Shown here one piece after another: positions 16,124 to 24,047 of a stretch of DNA of 64,000 nucleotides. The notes beneath the pieces are model-generated. The model saw only the letters and a program-made list of their open reading frames with translations, had not been told where the DNA came from and ran no database searches. The stretch comes from a virus. Location: the IMG/VR virus record IMGVR_UViG_3300020463_002275, positions 1 through 64,000 of that record; one strand, written 5' to 3'. A program made the translations under genes and the position numbers. Within the stretch, counting starts at the first letter, position 1, and every line of letters starts with the position of its first letter.

Positions 16124-16355
16124 ACCATATAATAATGAAGGCTTTGGTTGGGCATTTTTAAATATTGTGTTATTTGCACTAGTATTACCGGGAATAGTAA
16201 TTTTAAGTATCGATAACGGATTTTCTAAATTTGCACAAATGCGTGGAGTAACAGGAGACTGTTGGGAAAACAGTAGACATGAACGTGTATGTACTGTACC
16301 AACAGAAGGTGCAAAATTAGCAAACTGTAAACTTTGGAGGAACTTCTGTGATTAA
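16116..16355 (+). CDS. single-span membrane protein with Cys pairs
   Basis: 79 residues from ATG 16116, overlapping the previous stop. The hydrophobic segment GWAFLNIVLFALVLPGIVIL (about residues 11-30) is followed by a segment with four Cys residues (GDCWENSRHERVC, then NCKLWRNFC), which would be periplasmic and could form disulfides. Function unknown; possibly envelope-directed. Confidence 0.55.
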   Translation: MNEPYNNEGFGWAFLNIVLFALVLPGIVILSIDNGFSKFAQMRGVTGDCWENSRHERVCTVPTEGAKLANCKLWRNFCD

Positions 16356-16890
16356 AAAACATTATTATTCTTGGAATGATATAGAAGATATGTGCCTAAG
16401 TATTGTTAATCAGATGTACAAAGACCAATGGAGACCTGATTATATTGTAGGTATTACAAGAGGTGGTAATGTTCCTGCAACGATAATTAGTAATATGACT
16501 GGGATACGTTGTGAAGCAATTAAAGTAAGTTTACGTGATGATAGTAAACTAGAAAGTAATACTTGGATGGCGGAAGATGCTCTTGGATACAATGACGGTA
16601 CACAAATTACAGGTGGACCTTTATATAAAAAAATTCTTATCGTAGATGATATTAATGACACTGGTGCAACCTTTAATTGGATTGCAAAAGACTGGCAACA
16701 AAGTTGTCATCCAACTAATGCACGTTGGACTGACGTATGGGGAAACAATGTTCGTATTGCTACACTAACAGATAACATGGCCAGTGAAACAGTATTACCA
16801 ATTAGTTATACATGTCATGAAGTAAACAAAGCAGAAGAAGATATATGGCTTGTATATCCTTGGGAAAATGTAGGAGTATATGATGGATGA
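16348..16890 (+). CDS. type I phosphoribosyltransferase-like protein
   Basis: 180 residues from GTG 16348, with GGAGG at 16336-16340 seven bases upstream. ILIVDDINDTGATF near residues 95-108 is the PRPP-binding signature of type I phosphoribosyltransferases, and YIVGITRGGNVPATIIS is the accompanying N-terminal GGxxPA loop. Closest layout: hypoxanthine/guanine or xanthine phosphoribosyltransferases, which salvage purines from PRPP and base. In a phage this would feed nucleotide supply, or act on a modified or deaza base. The substrate is not determinable. Confidence 0.85.
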   Translation: MIKKHYYSWNDIEDMCLSIVNQMYKDQWRPDYIVGITRGGNVPATIISNMTGIRCEAIKVSLRDDSKLESNTWMAEDALGYNDGTQITGGPLYKKILIVDDINDTGATFNWIAKDWQQSCHPTNARWTDVWGNNVRIATLTDNMASETVLPISYTCHEVNKAEEDIWLVYPWENVGVYDG

Positions 16891-17494
16891 AATAAAAGTA
16901 GATAGATTAGATTTATTTCCTGTTCCAATTATTGGATCAGAATATGCACACGCAGAAAGTTTAGCACAAACGCTAATTCCTATTTTTAAAAAAATAGAAG
17001 AAGAAGATGAAAATCCAAGACCTTATAGTGCAAATGGTTACACAAACTATGACCCAGGAACACAAGTTATTGAACGTATTGAATGTAATCATTTGAGAGA
17101 ATGGATCGGTCAAGTTGGTATGGAAGGTAACAAAACTTTAGGCGTTGAAGCAGATTTAACATTTGTTGGTAGTTGGTTTAGTATTAATAGAAAACATACA
17201 TACCATGAAATGCATAATCATATTCCTGCAACATGGAGTGGAGTATATTATGTGCAAGCAAAAGAAGATGATGCACCTATAACATTTTACGATACTAACA
17301 AACAAACTAATTGGCCTTGGGCAGGCTATAAAGAACCAAATGCATATAACACTCCTTCATATAGTGTTACTCCTAAAACAGGACGTTTATTAATTTTTCC
17401 TGCACACTTAGTTCACGGTGTAAGCCAGCAGAAAAAAGATAGTGAAAGAATTACAATAAGTTTTAATTTACAAGCAACACAGGGTTTTAAATAA
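16883..17494 (+). CDS. 2OG-Fe(II) oxygenase, TIGR02466-like
   Basis: 203 residues from ATG 16883 (TAGGAG at 16871-16876). The C-terminal half has MHNHIPATWSGVYYVQA (H-x-H style metal site) and LLIFPAHLVHGVSQQ with the distal His, then SERITISFN with the 2-oxoglutarate Arg. This matches a family of putative 2OG oxygenases found in many T4-like cyanophages and marine bacteria (TIGR02466 type). The target is unknown. Coupled to the phosphoribosyltransferase and HIT genes. Confidence 0.75.
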   Translation: MDEIKVDRLDLFPVPIIGSEYAHAESLAQTLIPIFKKIEEEDENPRPYSANGYTNYDPGTQVIERIECNHLREWIGQVGMEGNKTLGVEADLTFVGSWFSINRKHTYHEMHNHIPATWSGVYYVQAKEDDAPITFYDTNKQTNWPWAGYKEPNAYNTPSYSVTPKTGRLLIFPAHLVHGVSQQKKDSERITISFNLQATQGFK

Positions 17495-17844
17495 TGGGAC
17501 CTTGGACTGACATAGTAGTTAAATCAAAAGAGTTTACAGTTTTTAGAGATGCTTATCCAGTTACGGAAGGACATATTCTTTTTGTTCCTTCTGAAGAAAA
17601 TTGGCAATCTCTTACTAAATGTTTCGAAGCCGCATATAAATGGGGCTACGATTGGGTTGAACGTGGATACTGTGATGCGTTCAATATAGGACAGAATGTA
17701 GGCGAAGCGGCAGGGCAGACAGTAATGTGGCCGCACGTACATCTCATACCCCGACGAGATGGGGATATGAAAGACCCAAGAGGAGGAGTGCGACATGTTA
17801 TTCCTAGTAAGGGCAAATATACAAGGAAGGAAAAGCAAGAATGA
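17494..17844 (+). CDS. HIT-family (histidine triad) nucleotide hydrolase/transferase
   Basis: 116 residues, start sharing one base with the previous stop. VTEGHILFVPSE is the first HIT strand. WPHVHLIPRRDGD near residues 78-90 is the histidine-triad motif (H-x-H-x-x-P variant). HIT proteins cleave nucleotide-phosphoramidate or dinucleoside polyphosphate bonds. The DNA around the HIT motif is locally GC-rich, presumably from the conserved motif. Common in T4-like marine phages. Confidence 0.8.
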   Translation: MGPWTDIVVKSKEFTVFRDAYPVTEGHILFVPSEENWQSLTKCFEAAYKWGYDWVERGYCDAFNIGQNVGEAAGQTVMWPHVHLIPRRDGDMKDPRGGVRHVIPSKGKYTRKEKQE

Positions 17845-18050
17845 AACCAGGTGAAGCAATTATCTTAGCCGCACGTAAACAAGCGGAAGGTCAAGTAGCA
17901 ATCCATCTAGCAAATATCAAAGTTTATACAACGATGCCTGCAGGTATAGGAGAACATCCAGACGTTACTGAACAGGTAATATCAGAGTTAAATAAACTTG
18001 GTAGTGCCAACGAAAGATTAGAAATGATTGAAAAATATTTTAATGACTAA
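17841..18050 (+). CDS. conserved small phage protein
   Basis: 69 residues, ATGA-coupled to the HIT gene. Starts MKPGEAIILAARKQAEGQVAIH, ends LEMIEKYFND. Mostly helical; an uncharacterised small protein I associate with T4-like marine phages. No functional motif. Confidence 0.55.
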   Translation: MKPGEAIILAARKQAEGQVAIHLANIKVYTTMPAGIGEHPDVTEQVISELNKLGSANERLEMIEKYFND

Positions 18051-18864
18051 GACGCTTTTTATAGGCGATAGTCATACATGCGGATACAAAACAGTTCCTG
18101 GTAAAGTAGGACCAGGTAGTTACTCTGTATGGAATGAAAATAGTTATGTAAATGAATATGTTAACTTACATAATAAAAAGGCTGTTGTTTATGCAATGCC
18201 AGGCGCAAACAATCGGACGTATGCAGACTGGTTAGGGAGTATGTTTAAAACTTACGATGACATTGATGAGGTAATTATTTTGATGTCATCGTTAAACCGT
18301 TTTATGTTAGGATTTAATGAAAAACTATCTCCTAAGGTAATTCCAATAGAACAATTTACACATTTTGAAGGCACAGATAACACAGGCATGATTGATAGAT
18401 ATATTGATGAGATTATTTCAGAAGAATATTTTCAATTATATCAGAAACCTACCAACGATGATTATGAAAAATTTCCTGGATTAAATTTTAGTTATGACAA
18501 AGGATTGATAGATCCAGATATACGTAAATCTTCTTACATGCAAATAAAAACATTTTTTGAACTTAATACACATTTAGAACAACGTGATTTCTTTAAAGAT
18601 ATCTATACATGGGATAATATGTGTGCAGATAGAGATATTCCTTTATACCTATTTAAGATGCGTGAAAGAACATTCTTTCCAGAAGCATGGGATTTTTACG
18701 GAAAACTTAAAGTAACTAAGATAGCAGATCAAAGTGTAGAAGAATTTTTTACACAAAGGAATATTGATTATAATAACTATTTTGAAGAAGACAAAGAACA
18801 TTTTAACCAATTATACCATAAACTTATTGCACAAAAGTTTTTAAAACACTTGACAAAGGTCTAA
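18043..18864 (+). CDS. SGNH/GDSL-like hydrolase domain protein
   Basis: 273 residues from ATG 18043. TLFIGDSHTCGY at the N-terminus is an SGNH block I (GDSH), VVYAMPGANNRTYADWL fits block II/III with the N-x-x-T oxyanion residues, and a C-terminal Asp/His region (EEDKEHFNQLYH) could supply the catalytic dyad. It is larger than the 3879 homologue and shares only the fold motifs. It probably acts on an ester or acyl group on a glycan or lipid. Its last bases hold the QueE promoter. Confidence 0.6.
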   Translation: MTKTLFIGDSHTCGYKTVPGKVGPGSYSVWNENSYVNEYVNLHNKKAVVYAMPGANNRTYADWLGSMFKTYDDIDEVIILMSSLNRFMLGFNEKLSPKVIPIEQFTHFEGTDNTGMIDRYIDEIISEEYFQLYQKPTNDDYEKFPGLNFSYDKGLIDPDIRKSSYMQIKTFFELNTHLEQRDFFKDIYTWDNMCADRDIPLYLFKMRERTFFPEAWDFYGKLKVTKIADQSVEEFFTQRNIDYNNYFEEDKEHFNQLYHKLIAQKFLKHLTKV

Positions 18865-18878
18865 ATATAGTATATAAT
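18850..18878 (+). promoter_or_regulatory. sigma70-type promoter of queE
   Basis: TTGACA (18850-18855), a 17-nt spacer and TATAAT (18873-18878), 24 nt upstream of the QueE ATG. The spacer carries CTAAATA at the same register as in the 3073 promoter. The ribosome site is ATGGAG at 18889-18894. Confidence 0.85.
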
Positions 18879-18902
18879 GTTTAGTATAATGGAGAATAAT
18901 AT

Positions 18903-19829
18903 ATGTCATTAGCACAACATGAATTTGGTAAAACTGTAGAAAAGAAGTTTTACTATTCAGAAATATTTCATAGTATTCAAGGTGAAGGACACTATACTGG
19001 TGTTCCGACTGCATGGATTAGATTTTTCTTGTGTAATTTACAATGCAACGGGTTTGGACAAATAGATCCTACTAATCCTGATACATATGAATTACCTTTT
19101 CAAGACTTTGATGTATCAAGTGTAAAACGTGTTGAGGACTTGCCTGTATGGGATAAAGGTTGTGATTCAAGTTACACATGGGCAAAGAAGTTTAAAGACT
19201 TAATGGGTCAAGAAACGCCAACTGTGATGGCAAATAAAATTATAGATATATTAAAGAACGAAAGTAATCCAGAAGGATTGTTTAAACATCCAGTAACAGG
19301 ACAAAGTCAACACTTATGTATCACAGGCGGAGAGCCTTTAATGGTAACTGGACAGACAGCAACTGTTGGAATATATGAAGAACTTGAAAGACAAGGTAAC
19401 TTGCCGGGCAGTATGACATTTGAAACTAATGGTACACAAAAACTTAGACAACCATTTATTGATTGGGTAAACAGAATAGACACAGAAATATTTTTTAGTT
19501 GTAGTCCTAAACTATGGTCAGTTTCAGGTGAGAAAAGAGAAAAAGCAATTAAGCCTGAAATAGTAGCAGAGTATAGAAAACTTTCAGACAAAGGACAACT
19601 AAAATTTGTAGTAGGTCCTGAAGGTAAAGAGTGGGATGAGATGGAAGAAGTAATTAAACTTTTTAAAGCAGAAGGTGTTGATTGGCCTATATGGGTTATG
19701 CCTACAGGTGCTAGAGAAGAAGAACAAATAGCAGGTGCAGGTAAAGTTGCTGAAAAGGCATTTAAACGTGGCTATAACGTAGCGGCAAGAGTACATGTAT
19801 ACTTGTTTGGTAATGCAATAGGAACTTAA
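18903..19829 (+). CDS. queE: 7-carboxy-7-deazaguanine synthase QueE (radical SAM)
   Basis: 308 residues. The N-terminal EIFHSIQGEGHYTGVPTAW is the QueE hallmark. RFFLCNLQCNGFG gives two cluster Cys (near 43 and 47), and the third lies about 40 residues later (KGCDSSYTW, near 86), so the usual CxxxCxxC is split by an insertion, a form I associate with marine phage QueE. ITGGEPL is the SAM-binding GGE motif. QueE converts 6-carboxytetrahydropterin to 7-carboxy-7-deazaguanine using SAM and a 4Fe-4S cluster. With the TGT-like and QueD-like proteins it indicates 7-deazaguanine chemistry. It has its own strong promoter. Confidence 0.9.
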   Translation: MSLAQHEFGKTVEKKFYYSEIFHSIQGEGHYTGVPTAWIRFFLCNLQCNGFGQIDPTNPDTYELPFQDFDVSSVKRVEDLPVWDKGCDSSYTWAKKFKDLMGQETPTVMANKIIDILKNESNPEGLFKHPVTGQSQHLCITGGEPLMVTGQTATVGIYEELERQGNLPGSMTFETNGTQKLRQPFIDWVNRIDTEIFFSCSPKLWSVSGEKREKAIKPEIVAEYRKLSDKGQLKFVVGPEGKEWDEMEEVIKLFKAEGVDWPIWVMPTGAREEEQIAGAGKVAEKAFKRGYNVAARVHVYLFGNAIGT

Positions 19830-19830
19830 T

Positions 19831-20010
19831 ATGTTACAAGTAATAAAAAATTTATTTAAAAGTAAGCCAGCAAACAAGCCATACCACCCGCCTTATCCAC
19901 AAGACGAACTTGAAAACATACGTGAATACAAAAATCAACAACATAAAAAAGCAATGAAGGCTAAGATTGATAAAGACCCTTCAGATGCAATTAGGAAGGC
20001 AGGATGGTAA
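19831..20010 (+). CDS. small Pro/Lys-rich protein
   Basis: 59 residues, ATG 19831 one base after the QueE stop region (TAATATG), with AGGAAC upstream. Features YHPPYPQDELENIREYKNQQ and an end KAKIDKDPSDAIRKAGW. It fills the gap between QueE and the next gene exactly, overlapping the latter by 7 nt. Function unknown. Confidence 0.5.
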   Translation: MLQVIKNLFKSKPANKPYHPPYPQDELENIREYKNQQHKKAMKAKIDKDPSDAIRKAGW

Positions 20011-20396
20011 TGGACTGGGATAAAGTAAAAAAAGCAATAGGTATTAAGCCTAAAATTACAGAGAAGCCGCCCACTTCGGAAGAAACAAGACGTGCGACAC
20101 TTGAGCAAGAAAAACAAGAAGCAACAAAAAAAGGCGAACCTTGGGTTGCAGTATTAGATACACAAGTTAATCCGGACAATATACGTAATGGATTTTTTGA
20201 ATTAGATTGGAATAATGAATTCATCGAACAATTAGTAGATGCAGGATATTCAGGCGAAACTAATGAAGAAATAGTTGATGCATGGTTTAGAACTATTGTT
20301 AGTCAAATGTTAGAAGAAGAAGGACATGACAAAACAAGAGATGCAGGATATATCAATGTAGTTCCAATAGATAAAGGCAAAAGTGAAATATCATAA
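20004..20396 (+). CDS. conserved phage hypothetical protein
   Basis: 130 residues; ATG 20004 is preferred because AGGAAGG (19993-19999) is near, though ATG 20010 is possible. A basic N-terminal tail is followed by WVAVLDTQVNPDNIRNGFFELDWNNEFIEQL and EIVDAWFRTIVSQMLEEEGHD, a block I recall as conserved in T4-like cyanophages. Cotranscribed with QueE and the glycosylase-like gene. No catalytic motif recognised. Confidence 0.55.
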   Translation: MVMDWDKVKKAIGIKPKITEKPPTSEETRRATLEQEKQEATKKGEPWVAVLDTQVNPDNIRNGFFELDWNNEFIEQLVDAGYSGETNEEIVDAWFRTIVSQMLEEEGHDKTRDAGYINVVPIDKGKSEIS

Positions 20397-20803
20397 TGCA
20401 AGACAACTTAATGGTCCAACAACAAGTAGAAAATGTTTGGCAACATATGGTAGGTGTCATATGTCTAAACCTAACCAATCGTAAACAAGTTAAAGCAGTA
20501 CTACCTAAATTCTTTGCTAAGTGGAGTACACACGATTCGTTGGTACATGCTACACGCAGAGAAATTGAAGAAGTTATCCAACCTTTAGGCATGAAACACG
20601 TTCGAGCAGAAAGACTGTATCGTATGAGTGAACAGTTTAAAGACTGGGACGGAGAAGATGCTACACAACTATACGGAATTGGCAAGTACGGTTCTGATAG
20701 TTATGAACTATTTTATAAGAAAAGAATTCCAAAAAACGTAGGCGATCACGAGTTAAAACGGTATATTGAAGAAGAATTTGTGGTTGACACAAGCCAGATT
20801 TAG
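20396..20803 (+). CDS. HhH-GPD DNA glycosylase, MBD4-like
   Basis: 135 residues, start coupled to the upstream stop. The block VICLNLTNRKQVKAVLPKFF, the helix-hairpin-helix LYGIGKYGSDSYELFY, and GDHELKRYIEE, which places an Asp where the MBD4 catalytic Asp lies, give a near-complete match to the glycosylase domain of vertebrate MBD4 and bacterial relatives that remove T or U from mismatches. It is the minimal domain only, without Fe-S cluster. It may repair deaminated bases or act on modified bases. The promoter for the exonuclease gene overlaps its end. Confidence 0.8.
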   Translation: MQDNLMVQQQVENVWQHMVGVICLNLTNRKQVKAVLPKFFAKWSTHDSLVHATRREIEEVIQPLGMKHVRAERLYRMSEQFKDWDGEDATQLYGIGKYGSDSYELFYKKRIPKNVGDHELKRYIEEEFVVDTSQI

Positions 20804-20812
20804 TGTTATAAT
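20784..20812 (+). promoter_or_regulatory. sigma70-type promoter of RNase H gene
   Basis: TTGACA (20784-20789), a 17-nt spacer and TATAAT (20807-20812), 29 nt before the exonuclease ATG and lying within the 3' end of the glycosylase gene. Confidence 0.85.
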
Positions 20813-20841
20813 AGTACTATAAATTATACAAAGGCACACTA

Positions 20842-21828
20842 ATGGCAACTTATATACTAGTAGATACTGCAAACACATTCTTTCGTGCAAGGCACGTTGT
20901 ACGTGGCGACATAGATACAAAGGTCGGCATGGCATTTCATATTACATTATCAGGTGTTAAGAAAGTATGGAAAGAGTTTAATGCAGATCATGTTGTGTTT
21001 TGTTTAGAAGGGCGTAGTTGGCGTAAAGACTTTTACGAGCCTTACAAACGTAACAGACAAGAAAGTCGTGATGCACTTACTCCTGCACAAGCAGAAGAAG
21101 ACAAAGTGTTTTGGGAAGTGTTTGATGAGTTCAAAGACTTTGTAGATACTAAGACTAACTGTACAGTTATGCAACATCCACAACTAGAAGCAGATGATCT
21201 TATTGCAGGTTGGGTACAAGCACATCCTAATGATACACACGTTATTATTTCAACTGACGGTGACTTTGCACAACTTATTGCACCTAATGTAAAGCAGTAC
21301 AATGGTATACAAGACGTAACAATTACACATGAAGGTTACTTTGATAAGAAAGGTAATCATGTGTTAGATAAGAAAACTAAAGAGCCTAAGCCTGCACCTA
21401 ATCCTGAATTTATGTTGTTTGAAAAGTGTATGCGAGGCGATACTAGTGATAATGTGTTTAGTGCTTATCCAGGTGTACGTACTAAAGGCACTAAAAACAA
21501 AGTCGGTCTTACTGAAGCATTTGCCGATAAAGAAACAAAAGGCTTCAATTGGAATAACATGATGTTGCAACGTTGGGTAGATCATAATGGTGAAGAACAC
21601 CGTGTGTTAGATGACTATCAACGAAATGTTATTTTGTGCGATTTATCTGCACAGCCAGGCAACATTAGAAGTATAATCAATGATGTAATTGAAGATCATA
21701 TGACTCCTAAAGAAGTACAACAAGTAGGTATGCGTCTTATGAAATTCTGTGCTAAATGGGATATGCAACGTATTGCAGACCAGGCACAACATTATGCAGA
21801 ACCATTACAAGCGAGGTACCCAGTATGA
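20842..21828 (+). CDS. rnh: T4 RNase H-like 5'-3' exonuclease (FEN family)
   Basis: 328 residues, close to the 305 of T4 RNase H. Acidic metal-binding motifs in order: ILVDTANTFFRARH (first Asp), CLEGRSWRKDFYEPYKRNR (basic helical arch), LEADDLIAG, ISTDGDFAQL and CMRGDTSDNV. In T4 the enzyme removes RNA primers and trims Okazaki fragments. The helix-turn region around KTKGTKNKVGLTEAF fits the DNA-binding H3TH. It has its own promoter, in keeping with replication timing. Confidence 0.88.
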   Translation: MATYILVDTANTFFRARHVVRGDIDTKVGMAFHITLSGVKKVWKEFNADHVVFCLEGRSWRKDFYEPYKRNRQESRDALTPAQAEEDKVFWEVFDEFKDFVDTKTNCTVMQHPQLEADDLIAGWVQAHPNDTHVIISTDGDFAQLIAPNVKQYNGIQDVTITHEGYFDKKGNHVLDKKTKEPKPAPNPEFMLFEKCMRGDTSDNVFSAYPGVRTKGTKNKVGLTEAFADKETKGFNWNNMMLQRWVDHNGEEHRVLDDYQRNVILCDLSAQPGNIRSIINDVIEDHMTPKEVQQVGMRLMKFCAKWDMQRIADQAQHYAEPLQARYPV

Positions 21829-22295
21829 TAAAAGCAAAAGAAGTCCTTAAAAATAAATTTTGGATTGTTGAAGAAAACGGCTCTAAGGTAGGAACTTTAA
21901 GTGCCGCCGAAGAGTGTTACACATACTCTTGCGGAGCAGGAACACAGGTGTTTGGAGATTTTAATCAACTTAAAAAACACTTAGGAAAAATTACTTGGAG
22001 TACTGCTGATGGCGAAACATCTACATCAGAGTTTGAAGTACACGGATATCCAACTAGTTGCGAACCATTCAATCCTATGTATGATGTAAAAAACAAATTG
22101 CCTTTGTTTAGCAAAAGTAATAAATCAAAAAGTTTATATTGTGCAGGATATTACTGTATTCAATTCGAAAAAGGTTGGGTCAAAAGTTTTTGTCCTAAAC
22201 AAATAACAATTGAAAGATATAACTATAGCGGTCCATTTAAGACTGATATAGAAATGAGAACGGAGTTATCACGTGTCAATGCAAGATCCAATTAA
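21825..22295 (+). CDS. conserved phage hypothetical protein
   Basis: 156 residues from ATG 21825 (ATGA overlap with the exonuclease stop). Begins MIKAKEVLKNKFWIVEENGSKVGTL; a Cys-containing block YTYSCGAGTQVFGDF and a C-terminal GYYCIQFEKGWVKSFCPKQ. Beta-rich appearance. Position directly after RNase H suggests a replication-linked accessory protein. I recall uncharacterised relatives in T4-like cyanophages. Confidence 0.6.
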   Translation: MIKAKEVLKNKFWIVEENGSKVGTLSAAEECYTYSCGAGTQVFGDFNQLKKHLGKITWSTADGETSTSEFEVHGYPTSCEPFNPMYDVKNKLPLFSKSNKSKSLYCAGYYCIQFEKGWVKSFCPKQITIERYNYSGPFKTDIEMRTELSRVNARSN

Positions 22296-22512
22296 TACTG
22301 CACCTATACAAAACTTTATTAATAATGTAAAAGGTGCTGATGCAAGTCAGGCTAAAGAAGTTAAATTAACAATTCAGCAAGCAAAAGGACTGGCATTTAC
22401 ATTAGGTATTGTTATGGCAAGACTACAAGGCGATATGGAAAAATTTGTAAAAGAAAATGCAAGTAAAGAAGAAACAGTTGAAGTCCAAATGGACGGAGGC
22501 AACAACTGGTAA
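22273..22512 (+). CDS. small helical hypothetical protein
   Basis: 79 residues from GTG 22273, with CGGAG at 22261-22265. Starts MSMQDPINTAPIQNFINNVK, helical middle LTIQQAKGLAFTLGIVMARLQ, acidic end. No recognised domain. Overlaps the preceding gene by 23 nt. Confidence 0.5.
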   Translation: MSMQDPINTAPIQNFINNVKGADASQAKEVKLTIQQAKGLAFTLGIVMARLQGDMEKFVKENASKEETVEVQMDGGNNW

Positions 22513-22519
22513 GGAGCCT

Positions 22520-22645
22520 ATGAGTAAAAGAAATCGATTAGAAAGAAAACTAGATGAGTACAATCATACAATGGAACTTGTAAGAACTGTTGTACCGATT
22601 GCTGTCTTAGTATTACAAGTAATCATCTTATTAAGGATATTATAA
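22520..22645 (+). CDS. tiny membrane-anchored protein
   Basis: 41 residues from ATG 22520 with AAGGAG at 22511-22516. A basic N-terminus (SKRNRLERKLDEYNH) is followed by one hydrophobic helix (VVPIAVLVLQVIILLRIL) at the C-terminus. This is the layout of a small single-span membrane peptide. Role unknown. Confidence 0.5.
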   Translation: MSKRNRLERKLDEYNHTMELVRTVVPIAVLVLQVIILLRIL

Positions 22646-22646
22646 A

Positions 22647-22772
22647 ATGGATGAACAAGATGCAATGTGGGAAGCATTCGACACACTAGTACCTAAAGAA
22701 AGTTGGGTACCAAGTGTTGAAGAGAAATGGTTAATTGATAAAATAGCAGAAGTTTTAAAAAAAATAGCATGA
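22647..22772 (+). CDS. tiny acidic protein
   Basis: 41 residues, ATG 22647 to TGA 22772, which overlaps the dexA start as ATGA. Sequence features: EAFDTLVPKESWVPSVEEKW. Called because it exactly fills the gap between the membrane peptide and dexA with coupled ends. Confidence 0.45.
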   Translation: MDEQDAMWEAFDTLVPKESWVPSVEEKWLIDKIAEVLKKIA

Positions 22773-23308
22773 CAACACACGCAATGATTGACCTAGAAAC
22801 ACTAGATGTTTTACCGACCGCGGTAGTGTTAACTATTGGTGGTGTAAAGTTTGATCCCAATTCTGTAAAAGAAACTACACAACATTTTTATTATAGATTT
22901 AATGTAGATGAACAATTATCCAAAGGACGCACAACTTCAAAAAGCACACTAGATTGGTGGGCTACACAAGAACAAAGTGTAGTTGATGAAGCATTGGGCG
23001 ATCATGATAGAACACCTGTGTTAAGTGTTTTAAAAAAATTAAACAAATGGTGTGTAGGTGTTGATACAATTTGGTGCCAAGGACCTGCATTTGATATTGT
23101 TATACTTGAAGATATGTTTAGACAATACGATCATCATTTGCCTTGGCCTTTTTGGAAAATAAAAGACAGTAGAACATTATTTGGTATTATGCCAACAGAC
23201 CCACGTAAGGAAATAAAGTTTGAAGCACACAACGCATTAGAAGATTGTAAAGTACAGGCTTTGTGTGTGCAACAGACTGTTAATAAGTTAGGTTTAAACC
23301 TAAGATAA
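22769..23308 (+). CDS. dexA: DexA-like 3'-5' exonuclease (DnaQ fold)
   Basis: 179 residues. MIDLETLDVLPTAVVLTIGGVKFD holds the DEDD first Asp/Glu pair; WCQGPAFDIVILEDMF the second Asp; AHNALEDCKVQALCVQQ the final H-x(4)-D motif of DEDDh exonucleases. T4 DexA (227 residues) degrades DNA from 3' ends. The length is slightly shorter but the motifs are intact. It sits next to RNase H and other replication genes. Confidence 0.88.
   Translation: MTTHAMIDLETLDVLPTAVVLTIGGVKFDPNSVKETTQHFYYRFNVDEQLSKGRTTSKSTLDWWATQEQSVVDEALGDHDRTPVLSVLKKLNKWCVGVDTIWCQGPAFDIVILEDMFRQYDHHLPWPFWKIKDSRTLFGIMPTDPRKEIKFEAHNALEDCKVQALCVQQTVNKLGLNLR
23288..23303. repeat. 16-bp perfect palindrome at the end of dexA
   Basis: TTAGGTTTAAACCTAA is self-complementary over 16 bp. 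It falls on the last codons of dexA and is followed within 25 nt by an A-run on the + strand. It has no loop-forming spacer and no following T-run, so it is not a classic terminator for + transcripts; it might instead be a protein-binding operator before the next transcription unit, or chance. Confidence 0.4.
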
Positions 23309-23332
23309 CTACTACTATAACTTAAAAAAAGA

Positions 23333-23340
23333 GATAAATA
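23333..23340 (+). promoter_or_regulatory. T4-late-like promoter box GATAAATA
   Basis: GATAAATA in the 61-bp gap after dexA, 29 nt before the next ATG. Same octamer as at 2215. A possible TATAAT-like word (23350-23355) lies just downstream but lacks a -35 partner. Confidence 0.45.
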
Positions 23341-23369
23341 TATGCGTATATAATTAAAAGGAAATACGC

Positions 23370-23660
23370 ATGAGTAGACCAAAACCGACGGTATTACTAG
23401 AATATGTAAATAAGAAAACATTTCGCAGTGAACAAGTATTAGAAGCAGAAGCCATTTGGGCTGTTTTTCATAAAGATAAACCTTTTAATTTAAAAAGTTC
23501 TAATATGTTGACTAATTACCCAGGACCTAAATATAAGAAAACTAGTTTTTCAAATCCAGGTCATGCACATAATCTAGCAAGTAAATTAAATGATATGTTC
23601 AATTGCAAAGACTTTTCTGTATATAAATTAAGTACAGGTGAAGTAGTTGAAGAAGAATGA
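23370..23660 (+). CDS. conserved small phage protein
   Basis: 96 residues. Starts MSRPKPTVLLEYVNKKTFRSEQVLEAEAIWAVFHKDKPFNLK, ends with LNDMFNCKDFSVYKLSTGEVV. AAGGAAA precedes ATG 23370. I recall this type of sequence among uncharacterised T4-like cyanophage genes. No catalytic motif. Confidence 0.6.
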   Translation: MSRPKPTVLLEYVNKKTFRSEQVLEAEAIWAVFHKDKPFNLKSSNMLTNYPGPKYKKTSFSNPGHAHNLASKLNDMFNCKDFSVYKLSTGEVVEEE

Positions 23661-24037
23661 ACAAAGAAACATATACTAAGGTATTTCTAAAACAAGCCGA
23701 AATTGCTATATCAGATGTTACTATGAAAGAGTATATGTCTAAATTATGGCAAAATATCAGAGTAAAAGATCAAGGCGGTTTACGCCTTACTGATGCAGGA
23801 ATAGAATTTCTAAAAGATAAACTAGAACTTGCAACCTATGAAATACCTTTTCCAAAAGATTTTGAACTTACAACCAATACTATAATTTGGTTAGACCAAT
23901 TTATTGATTGTCCTTATTGGTTATGTAAGTATTCTATAGAAGTTACGGACGAAAAGAAGGCACTCGAACTACATCTTTTTAGCGGAGATGTAAAGAAATA
24001 CGGACTTACCAAAGCATTAAACAGACAAAAAAAGTAA
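23657..24037 (+). CDS. hypothetical protein
   Basis: 126 residues, ATGA-coupled with the preceding gene. Contains KEYMSKLWQNIRVKDQGGLRLTDAGIEFL and FPKDFELTTNTIIWLDQFIDCPYWLCK. The DAGIEFLKDKL part looks like a winged-helix or helical segment. Last gene before the MoxR transcription unit. Function unknown. Confidence 0.55.
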   Translation: MNKETYTKVFLKQAEIAISDVTMKEYMSKLWQNIRVKDQGGLRLTDAGIEFLKDKLELATYEIPFPKDFELTTNTIIWLDQFIDCPYWLCKYSIEVTDEKKALELHLFSGDVKKYGLTKALNRQKK

Positions 24038-24047
24038 CCAAAATAGG

